64,000 nt of DNA from a bacterium HR33 (GTDB lineage Bacteria; Gemmatimonadota; Gemmatimonadetes; Gemmatimonadales; GWC2-71-9), in contig BEIJ01000001.1 in assembly GCA_002923375.1 (NCBI GenBank), positions 1,178,001-1,242,000 of the forward strand, given 5' to 3'. Shown piece by piece: positions 1 to 8,134 of the stretch. The notes under the pieces are model-generated. The model saw only the letters and a list, made by a program, of their open reading frames with translations, ran no database searches and was not told the origin of the DNA. Within the stretch, counting starts at the first letter, position 1. Every line of letters begins with the position of its first letter. The position numbers were made by a program, and so were the translations under genes.

Positions 1-69
1 AGTCACTTCCCCATGTATGAAGTACCCGGCGAAATGGCAATGGTTATAGAGAGATCTGTTGCGGCCTGA
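1..69 (+). CDS. alpha/beta hydrolase, C-terminal end only (partial)
   Basis: The window opens inside an open frame that ends with TGA at 67-69. The last 22 residues include SHFPMYEVPGEMA, which resembles the end of alpha/beta-hydrolase fold enzymes, where the catalytic His lies in a (G/S)HFPxxExP motif followed by a short amphipathic helix. Nothing more of the gene is visible, so substrate and start are unknown. The call rests on this single motif. Confidence 0.5.
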   Translation, partial: SHFPMYEVPGEMAMVIERSVAA

Positions 70-495
70 TTCATCCGTGCCGCGCCTGACAGCAGCATCG
101 AGCGGGCGGCGCTCTGCGTCCCGCTGATACCGAGCGTTAAGCAGACAAATACGGAGGCGCACGATAGAAAGAGGGCGATTGGTTGCGTGTCTTAGACAAG
201 TGGTTGAATCCCGAGCAAACCGATAACGTACCTGGCTGGTGGCTGCCCCAAAATGCCCCTACCTTCACAAAGACCACCTGTGGAAAATGAAGAGGGGACC
301 AGAGTGTTGAAGCCCATGTGCGTGTGGATCCGCGGGCATGATCCGAACCATCAGTGGTTTTGGGGTCCGGTCAGGAGGCTCGCTTGCCTGGCGCGCTGGC
401 GCGCAGCAGAGGATGCATGCCACCGGGCCCCGGCGGCGCTCAATGCCGAGCAGCGGACCTTGCAGCGGAGCTCCTGCGCGTGCAAGATCTTTGAT
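70..495. other. gap without a convincing gene
   Basis: No complete gene was recognised between the hydrolase end and the antitoxin relic. A 40-codon open stretch at 168-290 (+), with DKWLNPEQTDNVPGWW in it, has protein-like composition but no ATG start and no family I recognise. It could be the tail of a lost gene. The rest shows only shadow frames. Confidence 0.3.
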
Positions 496-716
496 ATGGT
501 TAGGCCTGAAATAGAGTTCCGGCAACTCAGCATCGCGGAGCGACTGGAGCTCGTCCACGACATCTGGGACAGTACCGCCTGGGACACGGAGGTGCCGCCC
601 CTGACCGATGCGCAGAAGGCGGCGTTGGATCGTGGCCTCGATCAGTATCGGCGAGATCCGGGTTCGGGGATCTCGTGGAACCGGTTCGGGAAGAGCCCCA
701 TAAGCGCGGCGAATGA
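496..716 (+). pseudogene. addiction-module antitoxin (PF09720-like), frameshifted
   Basis: From ATG 496 the frame encodes a typical putative addiction module component: FRQLSIAERLELVHDIWDS, then PLTDAQKAALDRGLDQYRRDPGSGISW. Past the Trp codon near 676 the family pattern continues only in frame 3 (EPVREEPHKRGE, stop TGA 714-716). The sequence therefore behaves as if one base were missing just after TGG. In that restored frame the stop overlaps the toxin start as ATGA (713-716), the usual toxin-antitoxin coupling. As sequenced, translation runs on to 753 with an unrelated tail. Such antitoxins bind and neutralise RelE/ParE-type toxins. Both decay and a base-calling error are possible. Confidence 0.75.
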
Positions 717-862
717 CGCCGCGCTTGGTTTTTCGTCCCGCCGCGCGCGCTGACTTGCGGGCGGCTCGGGAGTGCTATGAAGCCCGGGTTGCTGGACTCG
801 GGCCCCGAGTTTGCTCGGGCGATCGAGGTTATGGCTGAACCGTTAGCCCGCTCATTTGTGAG
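713..862 (+). pseudogene. ParE/RelE-type toxin remnant, frameshifted and truncated
   Basis: ATG 713 opens a frame reading VFRPAARADLRAARECYEARVAGLG, the N-terminal strand and helix of ParE/RelE plasmid-stabilisation toxins. The match then continues one frame over as PEFARAIEVMAEPLARSF, so one extra base lies in the GGGCCCC run near 797-803. The roughly 45 C-terminal residues that carry the core beta-sheet of these toxins are missing. Similarity fades by about 860, just before the ribosome-binding site of the cupin gene. The product cannot be an active toxin. It pairs with the equally damaged antitoxin upstream. Confidence 0.7.
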
Positions 863-877
863 CAAAGGAGATAAATC

Positions 878-1246
878 ATGGCGCCACGATCGGAGAGCAT
901 TACGGGTAAGAGCTTCGACTCACCGGACGAAACTCGCCGACCCTTCGAAAAGGGCCGCATCGACGTCATTACTGTCGGTGGATTAACGTTCTATCGCGAG
1001 ACCCTTGAACCTGGCTGGCGGTGGTCGGAGCACGTGAAGCCGGTCGTTGGCGGCGAAAGCTGCCAGCGATTCCATGTAAAGATTTTTCTTGCAGGACGTC
1101 AACGAATACGGATGGATGACGGCACCGAGATGGAATTTGGTCCGGGGGACGTGGCGATCATGCACCCTGGACATGACGCTTGGGTCGTCGGCGAGGAGCC
1201 GAATGTATTGATCGAGCTTGCAGACGCCGTCAAGCAACAAGGATGA
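878..1246 (+). CDS. cupin-domain protein
   Basis: A 122-residue single-domain protein with a strong ribosome-binding site (AAAGGAG at 864-870) before ATG 878. The middle and C-terminal parts show cupin features: EHVKPVVGGESC then FHVKIFLAGRQRIRMDDG and EFGPGDVAIMHPGHDAWV, i.e. the G(X)5HXH-like and G-D-X6-H-like regions of a beta-barrel. Several usual metal-ligand positions are only partly conserved, so enzymatic activity is uncertain. Small cupins of this kind often bind a small molecule or metal. The substrate cannot be read from the sequence. It follows the decayed toxin-antitoxin relic and looks monocistronic. Confidence 0.75.
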   Translation: MAPRSESITGKSFDSPDETRRPFEKGRIDVITVGGLTFYRETLEPGWRWSEHVKPVVGGESCQRFHVKIFLAGRQRIRMDDGTEMEFGPGDVAIMHPGHDAWVVGEEPNVLIELADAVKQQG

Positions 1247-1566
1247 TGCGCGTGCGCACGAAGCTCGGACTGGCAGCGAGTGAGTCCTGTCTCGCGAGCC
1301 ACCGTGATCGCCGGGCGCCCGTGTTGTGGGTTGGCATTGCCCGGGTGACACATCCGGGCGGAGTGCCAACGGTTTCGGCGCTCACGATCCGAACGAGTAC
1401 AGGGTGATCCATCCGCGGTCGGGGTCAAAGATTGCAGGGCTACGGGCAGTGGAGAAGGCGTACGTGGATCTCTTGTTTGCTTTGGCGGTGGTTTGAGGCT
1501 TTGTAGCTTTCTTCGAAACGGCAGCGAGGTCCGGAGGGACAGCCCAGTCTGAGGAGGGTTTTACCT
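1247..1566. other. gap with a possible gene remnant
   Basis: No intact gene. An open stretch on the plus strand ending at TGA near 1495 contains EYRVIHPRSGSKIAGLRAVEKAYVDLLFA. Faintly, this looks like the 'EK-VDLL' segment of AbiEi-like/DUF6577 regulators, but it lacks a start and most of the protein. I treat it as an unproven remnant. The last 20 bases hold the ribosome-binding site of the next gene. Confidence 0.25.
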
Positions 1567-2055
1567 ATGGCGAAATTGCGCGCGTCTAGAGGACTGGTTC
1601 TCGGGCTGCTGGCGGCCGATCTGACTGCGGCCTGCGCGAGGGAGGAGACCATTCCCCCGAGCCGGATACCGAAGCCGGTGATGGATGCTTTGCTTGGAAG
1701 GTTTCCCGGGGCCAGGATAGAGAAGGCGAGCCGGGCGGTGGAGGCCGGGCGGGTGATTTACGATATCGAGTTCAGGCAGGATGGGAGAAGGTGCGAAGCT
1801 GATATAAAGGAAAACGGTGAGTACCTGAACTACGAGATCGCTATCGGGCTAGAGCAGCTTCCGGAGGCTGTGCGGGCTCGCCTTGAACAAAACTATCCCG
1901 GAGCGAGTGTGAAGGAGATCATGGAGGAAACCCAGTTGTCCGGAGGCGAGGAACGAGTCTCGGCCTACGAGGTTCTGCTGGTTACGCCTCCGGGTCGAGA
2001 GATAGAGGTCAGGTTTTCGCCTGCCGGGGCGATCTTGGAGGCAGGCCGGCCGTAG
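1567..2055 (+). CDS. PepSY-like putative lipoprotein
   Basis: A 162-residue protein with a GAGGAGGG ribosome-binding site about 12 bases before ATG 1567. The N-terminus is a signal peptide ending in LTAAC, an imperfect lipobox with Cys near residue 23, so membrane anchoring is likely. The mature part has two repeats of the PepSY-like (DUF2874/BLIP-like) pattern: IPKPVMDALLGRFPGARIEKA with a following beta-hairpin, then LPEAVRARLEQNYPGASVKEI. Proteins of this fold are periplasmic and often inhibit or bind partners; no partner is evident here. A secreted propeller follows 128 bases downstream on the same strand. Confidence 0.65.
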   Translation: MAKLRASRGLVLGLLAADLTAACAREETIPPSRIPKPVMDALLGRFPGARIEKASRAVEAGRVIYDIEFRQDGRRCEADIKENGEYLNYEIAIGLEQLPEAVRARLEQNYPGASVKEIMEETQLSGGEERVSAYEVLLVTPPGREIEVRFSPAGAILEAGRP

Positions 2056-2183
2056 TTGCGGCGGGTTGGAATCGCCCGGGATTTCAATAGCTGCAACGAA
2101 TTGCAAGCGCCGGGCATCTATCCAACCGGCGAACCCGAACCCAGAGCCGACCGAAAAACAGACCAGCGCAACAGGAGGTGGCC

Positions 2184-3332
2184 GTGATTTGGCACCGGGT
2201 TCCGATGCTCGGATTTTGGTGGATTTGTCTGGCGGCTTCGCTTGGGGCGCAGTCGGTGGACCTGGTCCGTCTGGAGCCCCCGGAGGCGAGGTTCGGCGAA
2301 GCGTTCAGCCGCATCGCGGGATTGCGGGAGCTTCCCGACGGGCGCGTCCTAGTGAGCGACATGCTGGAGGTAGCGGTCAGGTTGGTCGATTTCGCACGCG
2401 GTACGATGGCGGACGTGGGGAGGCAGGGCTCGGGACCGGGCGAGTACGGGATGCCGGGGGCGCTCTTTGCGGGGCGAGGTGATACCACCTATCTGCTGGA
2501 CATGGGGAACCGCAGGTTTTTGCGGCTCACCGCCGGAGGAGTGGTGGGCGAGGCGGTGACGATAAATCGCCCCGCTCGGGGGCTTCTTCTGATCCCGCGG
2601 GCAATAGATGCCGGCGGCCGGGTCTATGTGGATCTCTCCGGTCTATTGATGCGAGGGACGGAAAATTATGCGGCCAGCGGGCGGGCTCCGTTGCTGCGGC
2701 TGGACCCCCAGACCGGTTCGGCCGATACGGTAGCCTACTTGCAGTTCACCCCGCTGGTACCCCGCGATGCGGCGATGCCCCCGGGCGAGGTAAGGGTGAC
2801 GATGGGACCTAGCAAGCCGTACGAAGCGCGGGACGCCTGGGCAGTGGGTCCCGACGGGCAGGTTGCCGTGGTCAGAGCAGAGCCGTACCGCGTGGAGTGG
2901 TATTTGCCGGGGGATGTTTCGCCCGTAGTCGGTCCGGCGGTGAAGTATGAGCCGGTGAAAATCGGCCGGGCGGAGAAGGAAGCTTGGGTAGAGCGCATGG
3001 GGCAGGGCATTGCCGTGGTGGTGGAAAACGGTGTCCGGCGGACGATGCGTCCTCCTAAGCCGGACATCGAATCTCTCGAGTGGCCGGAGGTGATGCCTCC
3101 CTTCGACGGTGCCCCGATGGTGGCTCCCTGGGGCGAGGTATGGGTGCGCCGTTCTCGGCCCGCCGCCGAGCGCCGCGCCCGCTACGATGTCTTCGACGGC
3201 CGAGGTCGGCTGGTCCGGCAGGTGGTGTTTCCCGAGGGGCGGAGGTTGATCGGTTTCGGCGAGCGCTCGGTTTACGCGGTCCACGTGGACGAGGACGATC
3301 TTCAGTGGTTGGAGCGGTATCGGCGGCCGTAG
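2184..3332 (+). CDS. secreted six-bladed beta-propeller protein
   Basis: A 382-residue protein with a signal peptide (MLGFWWICLAASLGAQS). I take GTG 2184 because AGGAGG at 2173-2178 gives 5-base spacing; the upstream in-frame GTG 2178 overlaps that site. The mature part is a repeat protein with DGRVLVSDM and GRQGSGPGEYGMPG, the blade signature (G-R-x-G-x-G-P-G-E-F/Y) of the NHL-like propellers common in Gemmatimonadota and Bacteroidota. Periplasmic location is expected; the ligand is unknown. Three related genes or gene fragments occur later in this window (33127, 36954, 49533). Confidence 0.8.
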   Translation: MIWHRVPMLGFWWICLAASLGAQSVDLVRLEPPEARFGEAFSRIAGLRELPDGRVLVSDMLEVAVRLVDFARGTMADVGRQGSGPGEYGMPGALFAGRGDTTYLLDMGNRRFLRLTAGGVVGEAVTINRPARGLLLIPRAIDAGGRVYVDLSGLLMRGTENYAASGRAPLLRLDPQTGSADTVAYLQFTPLVPRDAAMPPGEVRVTMGPSKPYEARDAWAVGPDGQVAVVRAEPYRVEWYLPGDVSPVVGPAVKYEPVKIGRAEKEAWVERMGQGIAVVVENGVRRTMRPPKPDIESLEWPEVMPPFDGAPMVAPWGEVWVRRSRPAAERRARYDVFDGRGRLVRQVVFPEGRRLIGFGERSVYAVHVDEDDLQWLERYRRP

Positions 3333-3369
3333 GACGGCCTGTGTCCTTACCTGCTAGGGCCGCGTCAAG

Positions 3370-3501
3370 CTGAACTACAGGTAGACCTCCCCGAGTTTCC
3401 GGGGGAGCGCCGCCCGGTGCCCCGGTAGCGCGCCTGGAAGAGTTGTTGGCCGAGCTGCGCCGGGATCGGGACGCCCGGTGATCTACTTGGATACCTCAGT
3501 C
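3370..3501 (+). pseudogene. VapBC remnant: antitoxin tail plus first codons of a PIN toxin
   Basis: A frame ending LEELLAELRRDRDAR and TGA (3479-3481) looks like an antitoxin C-terminus. It overlaps a GTG (3478) that starts V-I-Y-L-D-T-S-V, the almost invariant N-terminus of PIN-domain VapC toxins with the first catalytic Asp. After these eight codons the match stops, exactly where the convergent RNase J-like gene ends (stop codon 3496-3498). The upstream part of the antitoxin is not clear. This is the junction scar of a toxin-antitoxin operon that lost nearly the whole toxin. Confidence 0.55.
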
Positions 3502-5064
3502 CAAGATCACGGGCTCGGCGTACTTGGCGGAGATTACACGATCCGGCCAGCGCTCGAGAAACCAGCCCAGCTTCTGAGTGTGGACCGGGAGGATCTTTCG
3601 AGGATTGACGGTCTCGATCAGCCATTGCATCCCGGGACCGTCTATGTGACCGGACGCGTGATACGGCCCCCGCTCCGCGCCGGGAAGACCGCCTACCGGT
3701 TTGAGATCGAAGTGATCCAGCCAGTTCTTGAGCCTCTCTAGATCCCACTCCTGCTCCTCGTTGTACGCCTCCGAAGAGGAATAGATGTAAGTCCCGCCCC
3801 TCGGCTCGAGATCAATCAAGTTGGTGATGTCGAAAAACGAAAGACAAAGCAGATAATCTCCCGGCGAGCGCCGGATGGAAGGCGCCTCCAGCAAGTTGTC
3901 GGAAAACCGGTTGAAAACGTAACGCTCCCAGCCCTGCCGGCGGGCCGCGGGTTCCTTCAAGATGGCTATCGTCTCCTGATCGGGCGAGGGAATGTTGGGA
4001 TCTATCAGGTGCATTTGCGCCAGGAGATAGGCGTCCTTGGTGGTGACCACCAGCCTGCGGCCCACCGCCCGGGCGATGTCGTGGAAAGTGCGCAGGCGCT
4101 CTATGTTCCGCGGCGAAAAGTCCGCGATGACCAGTCCTTTCTCCGCCCGTACCACTTCCTCGGCAGCTTGGTGTACCTCGGTTTCCTCGGTGGAATGATT
4201 TTGGTCGAGGCGCGTACCCTCCACTATCAAGAGTTCCGGCTTTAGCTCCGCTACCGCCTCCGCAAAGCGCTCGGTGCGCCATTTGGAGTGACCGTGACGC
4301 CTCAAGTCCCCGGTGTAAACCACCCAACCGATAGGAGTCTCCAGAGCGAAAGCGCCGGACCCCGGGATCGAGTGATCCACGCGGTAAAACTGAATTCCGA
4401 TATCCCGCAGCTCCTTGAGAACTAGCGGCTGTTGCTCCAGGGTCTTGCTGGTGGAGGGCGACATGTGCCAGAACTCTTCCAGAGCCTCCAACGCTTTTTC
4501 GATCCCTTCCCAGTATTCGCAAACGACATGCCACCTCCCCAAGGTTACGCCCCGGATCGCTTCCAAAACCCCCTCGGCATTGGGCTCCCGGGGCTGGATG
4601 TAACAAAATTCCGACTGCGGTCCCCCGGATTTGGTGTCCTGGAGCCCTTTACCGATGATGGAGGTCATCAGCCCGGTGTACACGGGAACTTCTTGCTTGA
4701 GAAATCCAATGGCTCCGTTGTGGTCCACGTGGGCATGGGATAGGAGAACCCCGTCCAAGTGCTCGAGCCTGCGATATCCGGGCCGCTTTCGGTAGCGCTG
4801 CCACAGTTCGGGATCATGGGCGGCCAGGTCCTCCCGGTAGATCCCTTCGATCGGCGGGATCAGACCCATGTGCAGGAAATCCTTGAGCCCCAGCACGGTG
4901 CGCGGCGTGAGAAACTCTTCGAAGTACTTCGACGCTATAGCGAACCGGGTTCCGAAGTCCAGTAAGTAAGCTCGCTCTTCCCACTCGACGAGAATCTGGT
5001 TGCCGCCGATCTCGCCCTCTTTTCCCTCTCCCGCCACCCCGCCGTAAACCGTGACTCGCAGCAT
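3496..5064 (-). CDS. RNase J-like metallo-beta-lactamase/beta-CASP hydrolase
   Basis: A 522-residue protein starting at ATG 5064 behind GGAGGA (5072-5077); the longer upstream frame is not needed. Residues 110-115 are HAHVDH, the zinc-binding motif of metallo-beta-lactamases. Further on are VYTGDLRRHGHS, VEGTRLD (motif 4/A region), HASGH and LPVHTQ, which match beta-CASP motifs B and C of RNase J/CPSF-type RNA nucleases. The length agrees with RNase J without its C-terminal extension. It probably processes RNA in the cytoplasm. The N-terminal motif GEGKEGEIGGNQ is also typical of the family. It is divergent from the small gene at 5152. Confidence 0.8.
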   Translation of the reverse strand: MLRVTVYGGVAGEGKEGEIGGNQILVEWEERAYLLDFGTRFAIASKYFEEFLTPRTVLGLKDFLHMGLIPPIEGIYREDLAAHDPELWQRYRKRPGYRRLEHLDGVLLSHAHVDHNGAIGFLKQEVPVYTGLMTSIIGKGLQDTKSGGPQSEFCYIQPREPNAEGVLEAIRGVTLGRWHVVCEYWEGIEKALEALEEFWHMSPSTSKTLEQQPLVLKELRDIGIQFYRVDHSIPGSGAFALETPIGWVVYTGDLRRHGHSKWRTERFAEAVAELKPELLIVEGTRLDQNHSTEETEVHQAAEEVVRAEKGLVIADFSPRNIERLRTFHDIARAVGRRLVVTTKDAYLLAQMHLIDPNIPSPDQETIAILKEPAARRQGWERYVFNRFSDNLLEAPSIRRSPGDYLLCLSFFDITNLIDLEPRGGTYIYSSSEAYNEEQEWDLERLKNWLDHFDLKPVGGLPGAERGPYHASGHIDGPGMQWLIETVNPRKILPVHTQKLGWFLERWPDRVISAKYAEPVILD

Positions 5065-5151
5065 AGCGGCTCCTCCTTTCCCCGGCGCCTCTTGCACCGG
5101 ACGTCCTCCGGCGCTATATGAGGTGTCCACTTCGAACCAGGGAGAGATAAG

Positions 5152-5349
5152 ATGGGCAAAGGCCAGGAATACGTGAAGCGGGTTCAGGAAGCGCTCGATG
5201 GTTTCGAAAAAGCCGTGGTCCGCAGGGAGAACAAGGGGTTGATGGAGAGCAAGGTCGCCCTGCAGCAGGAGGTGGATCGAGCCAGAGAGCATGTCCTGGA
5301 GGTCGTGGCCAAGATCGTGGCCGAAGAACGGCTGCGCGCGGGGCAGTAG
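5152..5349 (+). CDS. small helical hypothetical protein
   Basis: A 65-residue protein with GGGAGAG eight bases before ATG 5152. Its whole length is charged and predicted alpha-helical or coiled-coil (VKRVQEALDGFEKAVVRRE, then LQQEVDRAREHVLEVVAKIVAEERL). There is no signal peptide or membrane segment, and I do not recognise a family. It diverges from the RNase J-like gene across an 87-base spacer carrying TATA-like boxes in both directions. The gene is supported by its ribosome-binding site and composition, not by homology. Confidence 0.5.
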   Translation: MGKGQEYVKRVQEALDGFEKAVVRRENKGLMESKVALQQEVDRAREHVLEVVAKIVAEERLRAGQ

Positions 5350-5699
5350 GGCTTGACTTTTCGGGCCGGCGATTGCGAATGTAAGAGATAGAGGCGCTAT
5401 GTCGGCTGGTATTTTTCCTTCCACCTTGCTGGTCATCGCGCCGGCGCCGTACGGGGATCGCCGCTACAGCGCCGTAGGTCCCTTCTGTAGCTAGCGCCGC
5501 TCTTTCCCCGGAGAGACGGCGGGAATCGGCCCGCCGCCACCGCGTGTGATGAGCGGCGCTTTTCCATTCATAGTCGTCTTGCAACTGCTGGCAATCGACT
5601 GACCGCAGCCGGTCACCGGGCGCACGGCTCTCTCGGTTCGGGGGCGCCAGGCTCGAGATCGGTTCGGAAACCCTTTGAAGCGTTAAAAGGAGGTAGAGT
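5350..5699 (+). promoter_or_regulatory. long structured 5' leader of the sulfurtransferase gene
   Basis: This 350-base leader contains a TTGACT box at 5353-5358 without a good -10. It also has three adjacent hairpins: GCTACAG/CTGTAGC (5463-5469 with 5485-5491), CCGCTCT/AGAgaCGG (about 5498-5519), and CGGCGGG/CCCGCCG (5517-5523 with 5530-5536, 6-base loop). Hairpins two and three share bases 5517-5519, so they may be mutually exclusive. No known riboswitch consensus was recognised. A weak GCCGC/GCGGC stem followed by GCTTTT near 5535-5563 might terminate. Confidence 0.35.
5399..5494 (+). CDS. candidate upstream leader ORF of the sulfurtransferase gene
   Basis: A 31-codon ORF (ATG 5399, TAG 5492) in the leader of the sulfurtransferase, with a purine-rich AGATAGAGG ahead of it. 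It ends GPFCS, so a lone Cys codon (5486-5488) lies two codons before the stop. The last codons overlap the 3' arm of a perfect stem (5463-5469 with 5485-5491), so a translating ribosome would open it. Cys-sensing upstream ORFs are known before cysA-type operons in mycobacteria, but those are Cys-rich. With one Cys the sensing role is conjecture. Confidence 0.3.
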   Translation: MSAGIFPSTLLVIAPAPYGDRRYSAVGPFCS

Positions 5700-6557
5700 A
5701 TGGCAACCGAATATGCCAATCCAAAGGCTTTGGTAGAGACCGCTTGGGTGGCCGAGCATTTGGAGGATCCGAAGGTGCGGATCCTCGAGGTGGACGTGGA
5801 TACCTCGGCTTACGAACAGGGTCACATACCGGGAGCCGTAGGGATTCACTGGAAGCGGGATCTGGAAACACCCGTAACGCGGGATATCGCGACCAAGGAA
5901 CAGTTGGAGGAGGTCCTGAGCCGGGCGGGAGTCTCCAACGACTCGACCGTGGTGCTTTACGGCGACAACCACAACTGGTTCGCGGCCTACGCTTGGTGGC
6001 TCCTGAAGTACTACGGCCACGAAGATGTTCGAATCATGAACGGCGGCCGCAAAAAGTGGGTGGAGGAAGGGCGCCCGCTGGTGGCGGAAGTTCCCGCTCC
6101 GCCCCGCACAGCCTACCGCGCGCGGCGGCCGGACCGGAGCATCAGGGCCTTCCGGGAAGACGTCTTGCGCGCCATCGGCAAGAAGAGGTTCGCGCTGGTG
6201 GACGTGCGATCCCCCAAGGAGTTCAGCGGAGAGTTGCTGGCCCCCGAGCACCTGCCGCAGGAGGGGGCTCAGCGCGGAGGTCATGTTCCCGGCGCGCAAA
6301 ACATCCCGTGGGGAGAGAACGTAAACGAGGACGGGACCTTCAAGTCCGCCGGGGAGTTGCAGCAGCTGTACCAAAGCAGGGGGATCACACCGGACAAGGA
6401 GATCATCACTTACTGCCGAATCGGGGAGAGATCTTCCATAGCGTGGTTTGCGCTGAAGGAGCTGCTAGGGTATCCCAAAGTCCGCAATTACGACGGGTCG
6501 TGGACCGAGTACGGATCCCTGGTGGGCGTCCCGATCGAGCGGGGCGAGGCTGCGTAA
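5700..6557 (+). CDS. thiosulfate sulfurtransferase, two rhodanese domains
   Basis: 285 residues, start ATG 5700 behind AGGAGG. An N-terminal inactive rhodanese domain (VRILEVDVD, GHIPGAVGIHW) is followed by a catalytic domain whose active-site loop is CRIGERSS with Cys239 as the persulfide-carrying residue. The C-terminal NYDGSWTEYGSLVGVPIE closely resembles actinobacterial CysA2/SseA-type enzymes. The loop sequence favours thiosulfate over 3-mercaptopyruvate as sulfur donor. No signal peptide, so cytoplasmic. Expression may be controlled by the structured leader directly upstream. Confidence 0.9.
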   Translation: MATEYANPKALVETAWVAEHLEDPKVRILEVDVDTSAYEQGHIPGAVGIHWKRDLETPVTRDIATKEQLEEVLSRAGVSNDSTVVLYGDNHNWFAAYAWWLLKYYGHEDVRIMNGGRKKWVEEGRPLVAEVPAPPRTAYRARRPDRSIRAFREDVLRAIGKKRFALVDVRSPKEFSGELLAPEHLPQEGAQRGGHVPGAQNIPWGENVNEDGTFKSAGELQQLYQSRGITPDKEIITYCRIGERSSIAWFALKELLGYPKVRNYDGSWTEYGSLVGVPIERGEAA

Positions 6558-6589
6558 AGTAAGGTTCCCGGAGCGAAGCCGCCAAAACC

Positions 6590-8134
6590 TCAGGCGGGCT
6601 GCGCTCCGGGGCGTCCCTCCTCCACCACGAACGACGCTCGGGTAACCAGCGGGGCGTCGGGCTGGCTCACGTAGGGTACGATCCGGTAGTGCGCGGTCAG
6701 CCGATCGCTTCCCAGTTCGCAGCTCACGTAGCCCCGCTGCCCGTTGTGGAACTTGACGTGAGGGTTTTCTGCGAGAATCGCGGCGTTCCGCTCGCTCAAG
6801 TCCACTCCGTCTCCCCCGGAGCTGATAGACGTTCCCACCAGCTCGGTGGCCACCGTGCGCGACTCGGGGTCGTCAGGATCGGCCTTGAGATCCACCACCC
6901 AGTTGGAGTGAATGTCGCCGGTGAGGACCACGGGGTTCCTGGTCCGGCCGGAGGCGAAATGGTCCAGCAAGATCTTGCGGTCCGCTGCGTAGCCGCTCCA
7001 CTTGTCCATGGAGTAGCGTTTTTCTTCTCCCGGGGCCAGGTCCAGGGGGGCCATCAAAACTTGTTGAGCTAGGACGTTCCAGCGCGCCGGGGAGTTGCTC
7101 AGCTGATCTAGCAGCCAGCGGCGCTGCTCTGCTCCCAATATCGTGGCGTTGGGATCGAGCGATGCGGGGCACGGCGGGGCCACGCGCTCGGGGCCGCACG
7201 GTTGGTCGGTTCGGTACTGGCGGGTGTCGAGGACGTAAAACCGCGCCAGGCGGCCGAAAGACAGCGATCGGTAAATCCAAGCATCCGGGCCGCGAGGCAT
7301 GGAAGAGCGCCTCAGCGGCATGTGCTCGTAGTATGCCTGATAAGCGGCGGCGCGGCGTGTGAGAAAGGCGGTCTCCGGGTCGTTGTTTTCCGAAACCGCC
7401 CCGGCGTAGTCGTTGTCCACCTCGTGGTCGTCCCAGGTTACGACCCAGGGAAACGCCGCATGGGCCGCTTGCAGGTCGGGATCGGTTTTGTAAAGGGCCA
7501 GCCGATTGCGATAGTCCTCCAGGGTTTCAATCTCCCGGTAAGTGTGGAAGCGCACTTGATCCCGCACCCCGCTGTACTCGTAGATGTAGTCGCCCAGGTG
7601 GAAGACCAGGTCCAGATCCTCGCCGGCCATATGCCGGTAGGCGGTGTAAAAACCCTGCTCGTAGTGCTGGCACGAAGCGAAGGCGAAACGGAGCGAGCGG
7701 GGCTCCGCCTCAGCGGGAGGTGCGGTTCGAGTGCGCCCCACCGGGCTTGCTTCTCCGCCGACTCGGAACTGATACCAGTACCAGCGGTCCGGCGCCAGGC
7801 CGGAGACTTCTACGTGAACCGAATGGGCCAGATCGGCGGGAGCCACGGCGGTACCTCTCTTTACGACGCGGCTCAGTTTTTCGTCCTGAGCCACGATCCA
7901 CTCCACCTCCACGTTTTCCAAAGGCATTCCGCCGCCTCTCAAAGGGTCGGGCGCCAGCCGGGTCCAGAGCACCACTCCATCGGAAGTGGGATCGGCCGAG
8001 GCCACTCCCAAAGTAAACGGGTAAGACCGGAACACGGGCCGGCGCCAGAAAGTGCGGACCAAGCCCGGCCAGAGTATCACCGCTCCGGTAATCGAGATTC
8101 GGTGTAGAAACGTTCTGCGGGTGAGTGGATTCAT
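6590..8134 (-). CDS. phoD: PhoD-family alkaline phosphatase/phosphodiesterase
   Basis: 514 residues from ATG 8134 (GGAG upstream). It opens with a Tat signal, RRTFLHR, followed by a hydrophobic segment, as expected for PhoD, which is exported folded with its metals. An N-terminal Fn3-like PhoD_N domain (FTLGVASADPTSDGVVLWTRL, about residues 38-130) precedes the metallophosphatase domain. That domain shows FASCQHYEQGF, HLGDYIYEY, TWDDHEVDNDYAG and TGDIHSNW, the Fe/Ca-binding motifs of PhoD. It cleaves phosphomono- and diesters in the periplasm. It appears monocistronic. Confidence 0.9.
   Translation of the reverse strand: MNPLTRRTFLHRISITGAVILWPGLVRTFWRRPVFRSYPFTLGVASADPTSDGVVLWTRLAPDPLRGGGMPLENVEVEWIVAQDEKLSRVVKRGTAVAPADLAHSVHVEVSGLAPDRWYWYQFRVGGEASPVGRTRTAPPAEAEPRSLRFAFASCQHYEQGFYTAYRHMAGEDLDLVFHLGDYIYEYSGVRDQVRFHTYREIETLEDYRNRLALYKTDPDLQAAHAAFPWVVTWDDHEVDNDYAGAVSENNDPETAFLTRRAAAYQAYYEHMPLRRSSMPRGPDAWIYRSLSFGRLARFYVLDTRQYRTDQPCGPERVAPPCPASLDPNATILGAEQRRWLLDQLSNSPARWNVLAQQVLMAPLDLAPGEEKRYSMDKWSGYAADRKILLDHFASGRTRNPVVLTGDIHSNWVVDLKADPDDPESRTVATELVGTSISSGGDGVDLSERNAAILAENPHVKFHNGQRGYVSCELGSDRLTAHYRIVPYVSQPDAPLVTRASFVVEEGRPGAQPA

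Noticed and set aside
713-862. Programmed frameshift in the toxin
   Set aside because: No slippery heptamer with downstream structure was seen, and the gene is truncated as well as shifted, so decay is simpler.
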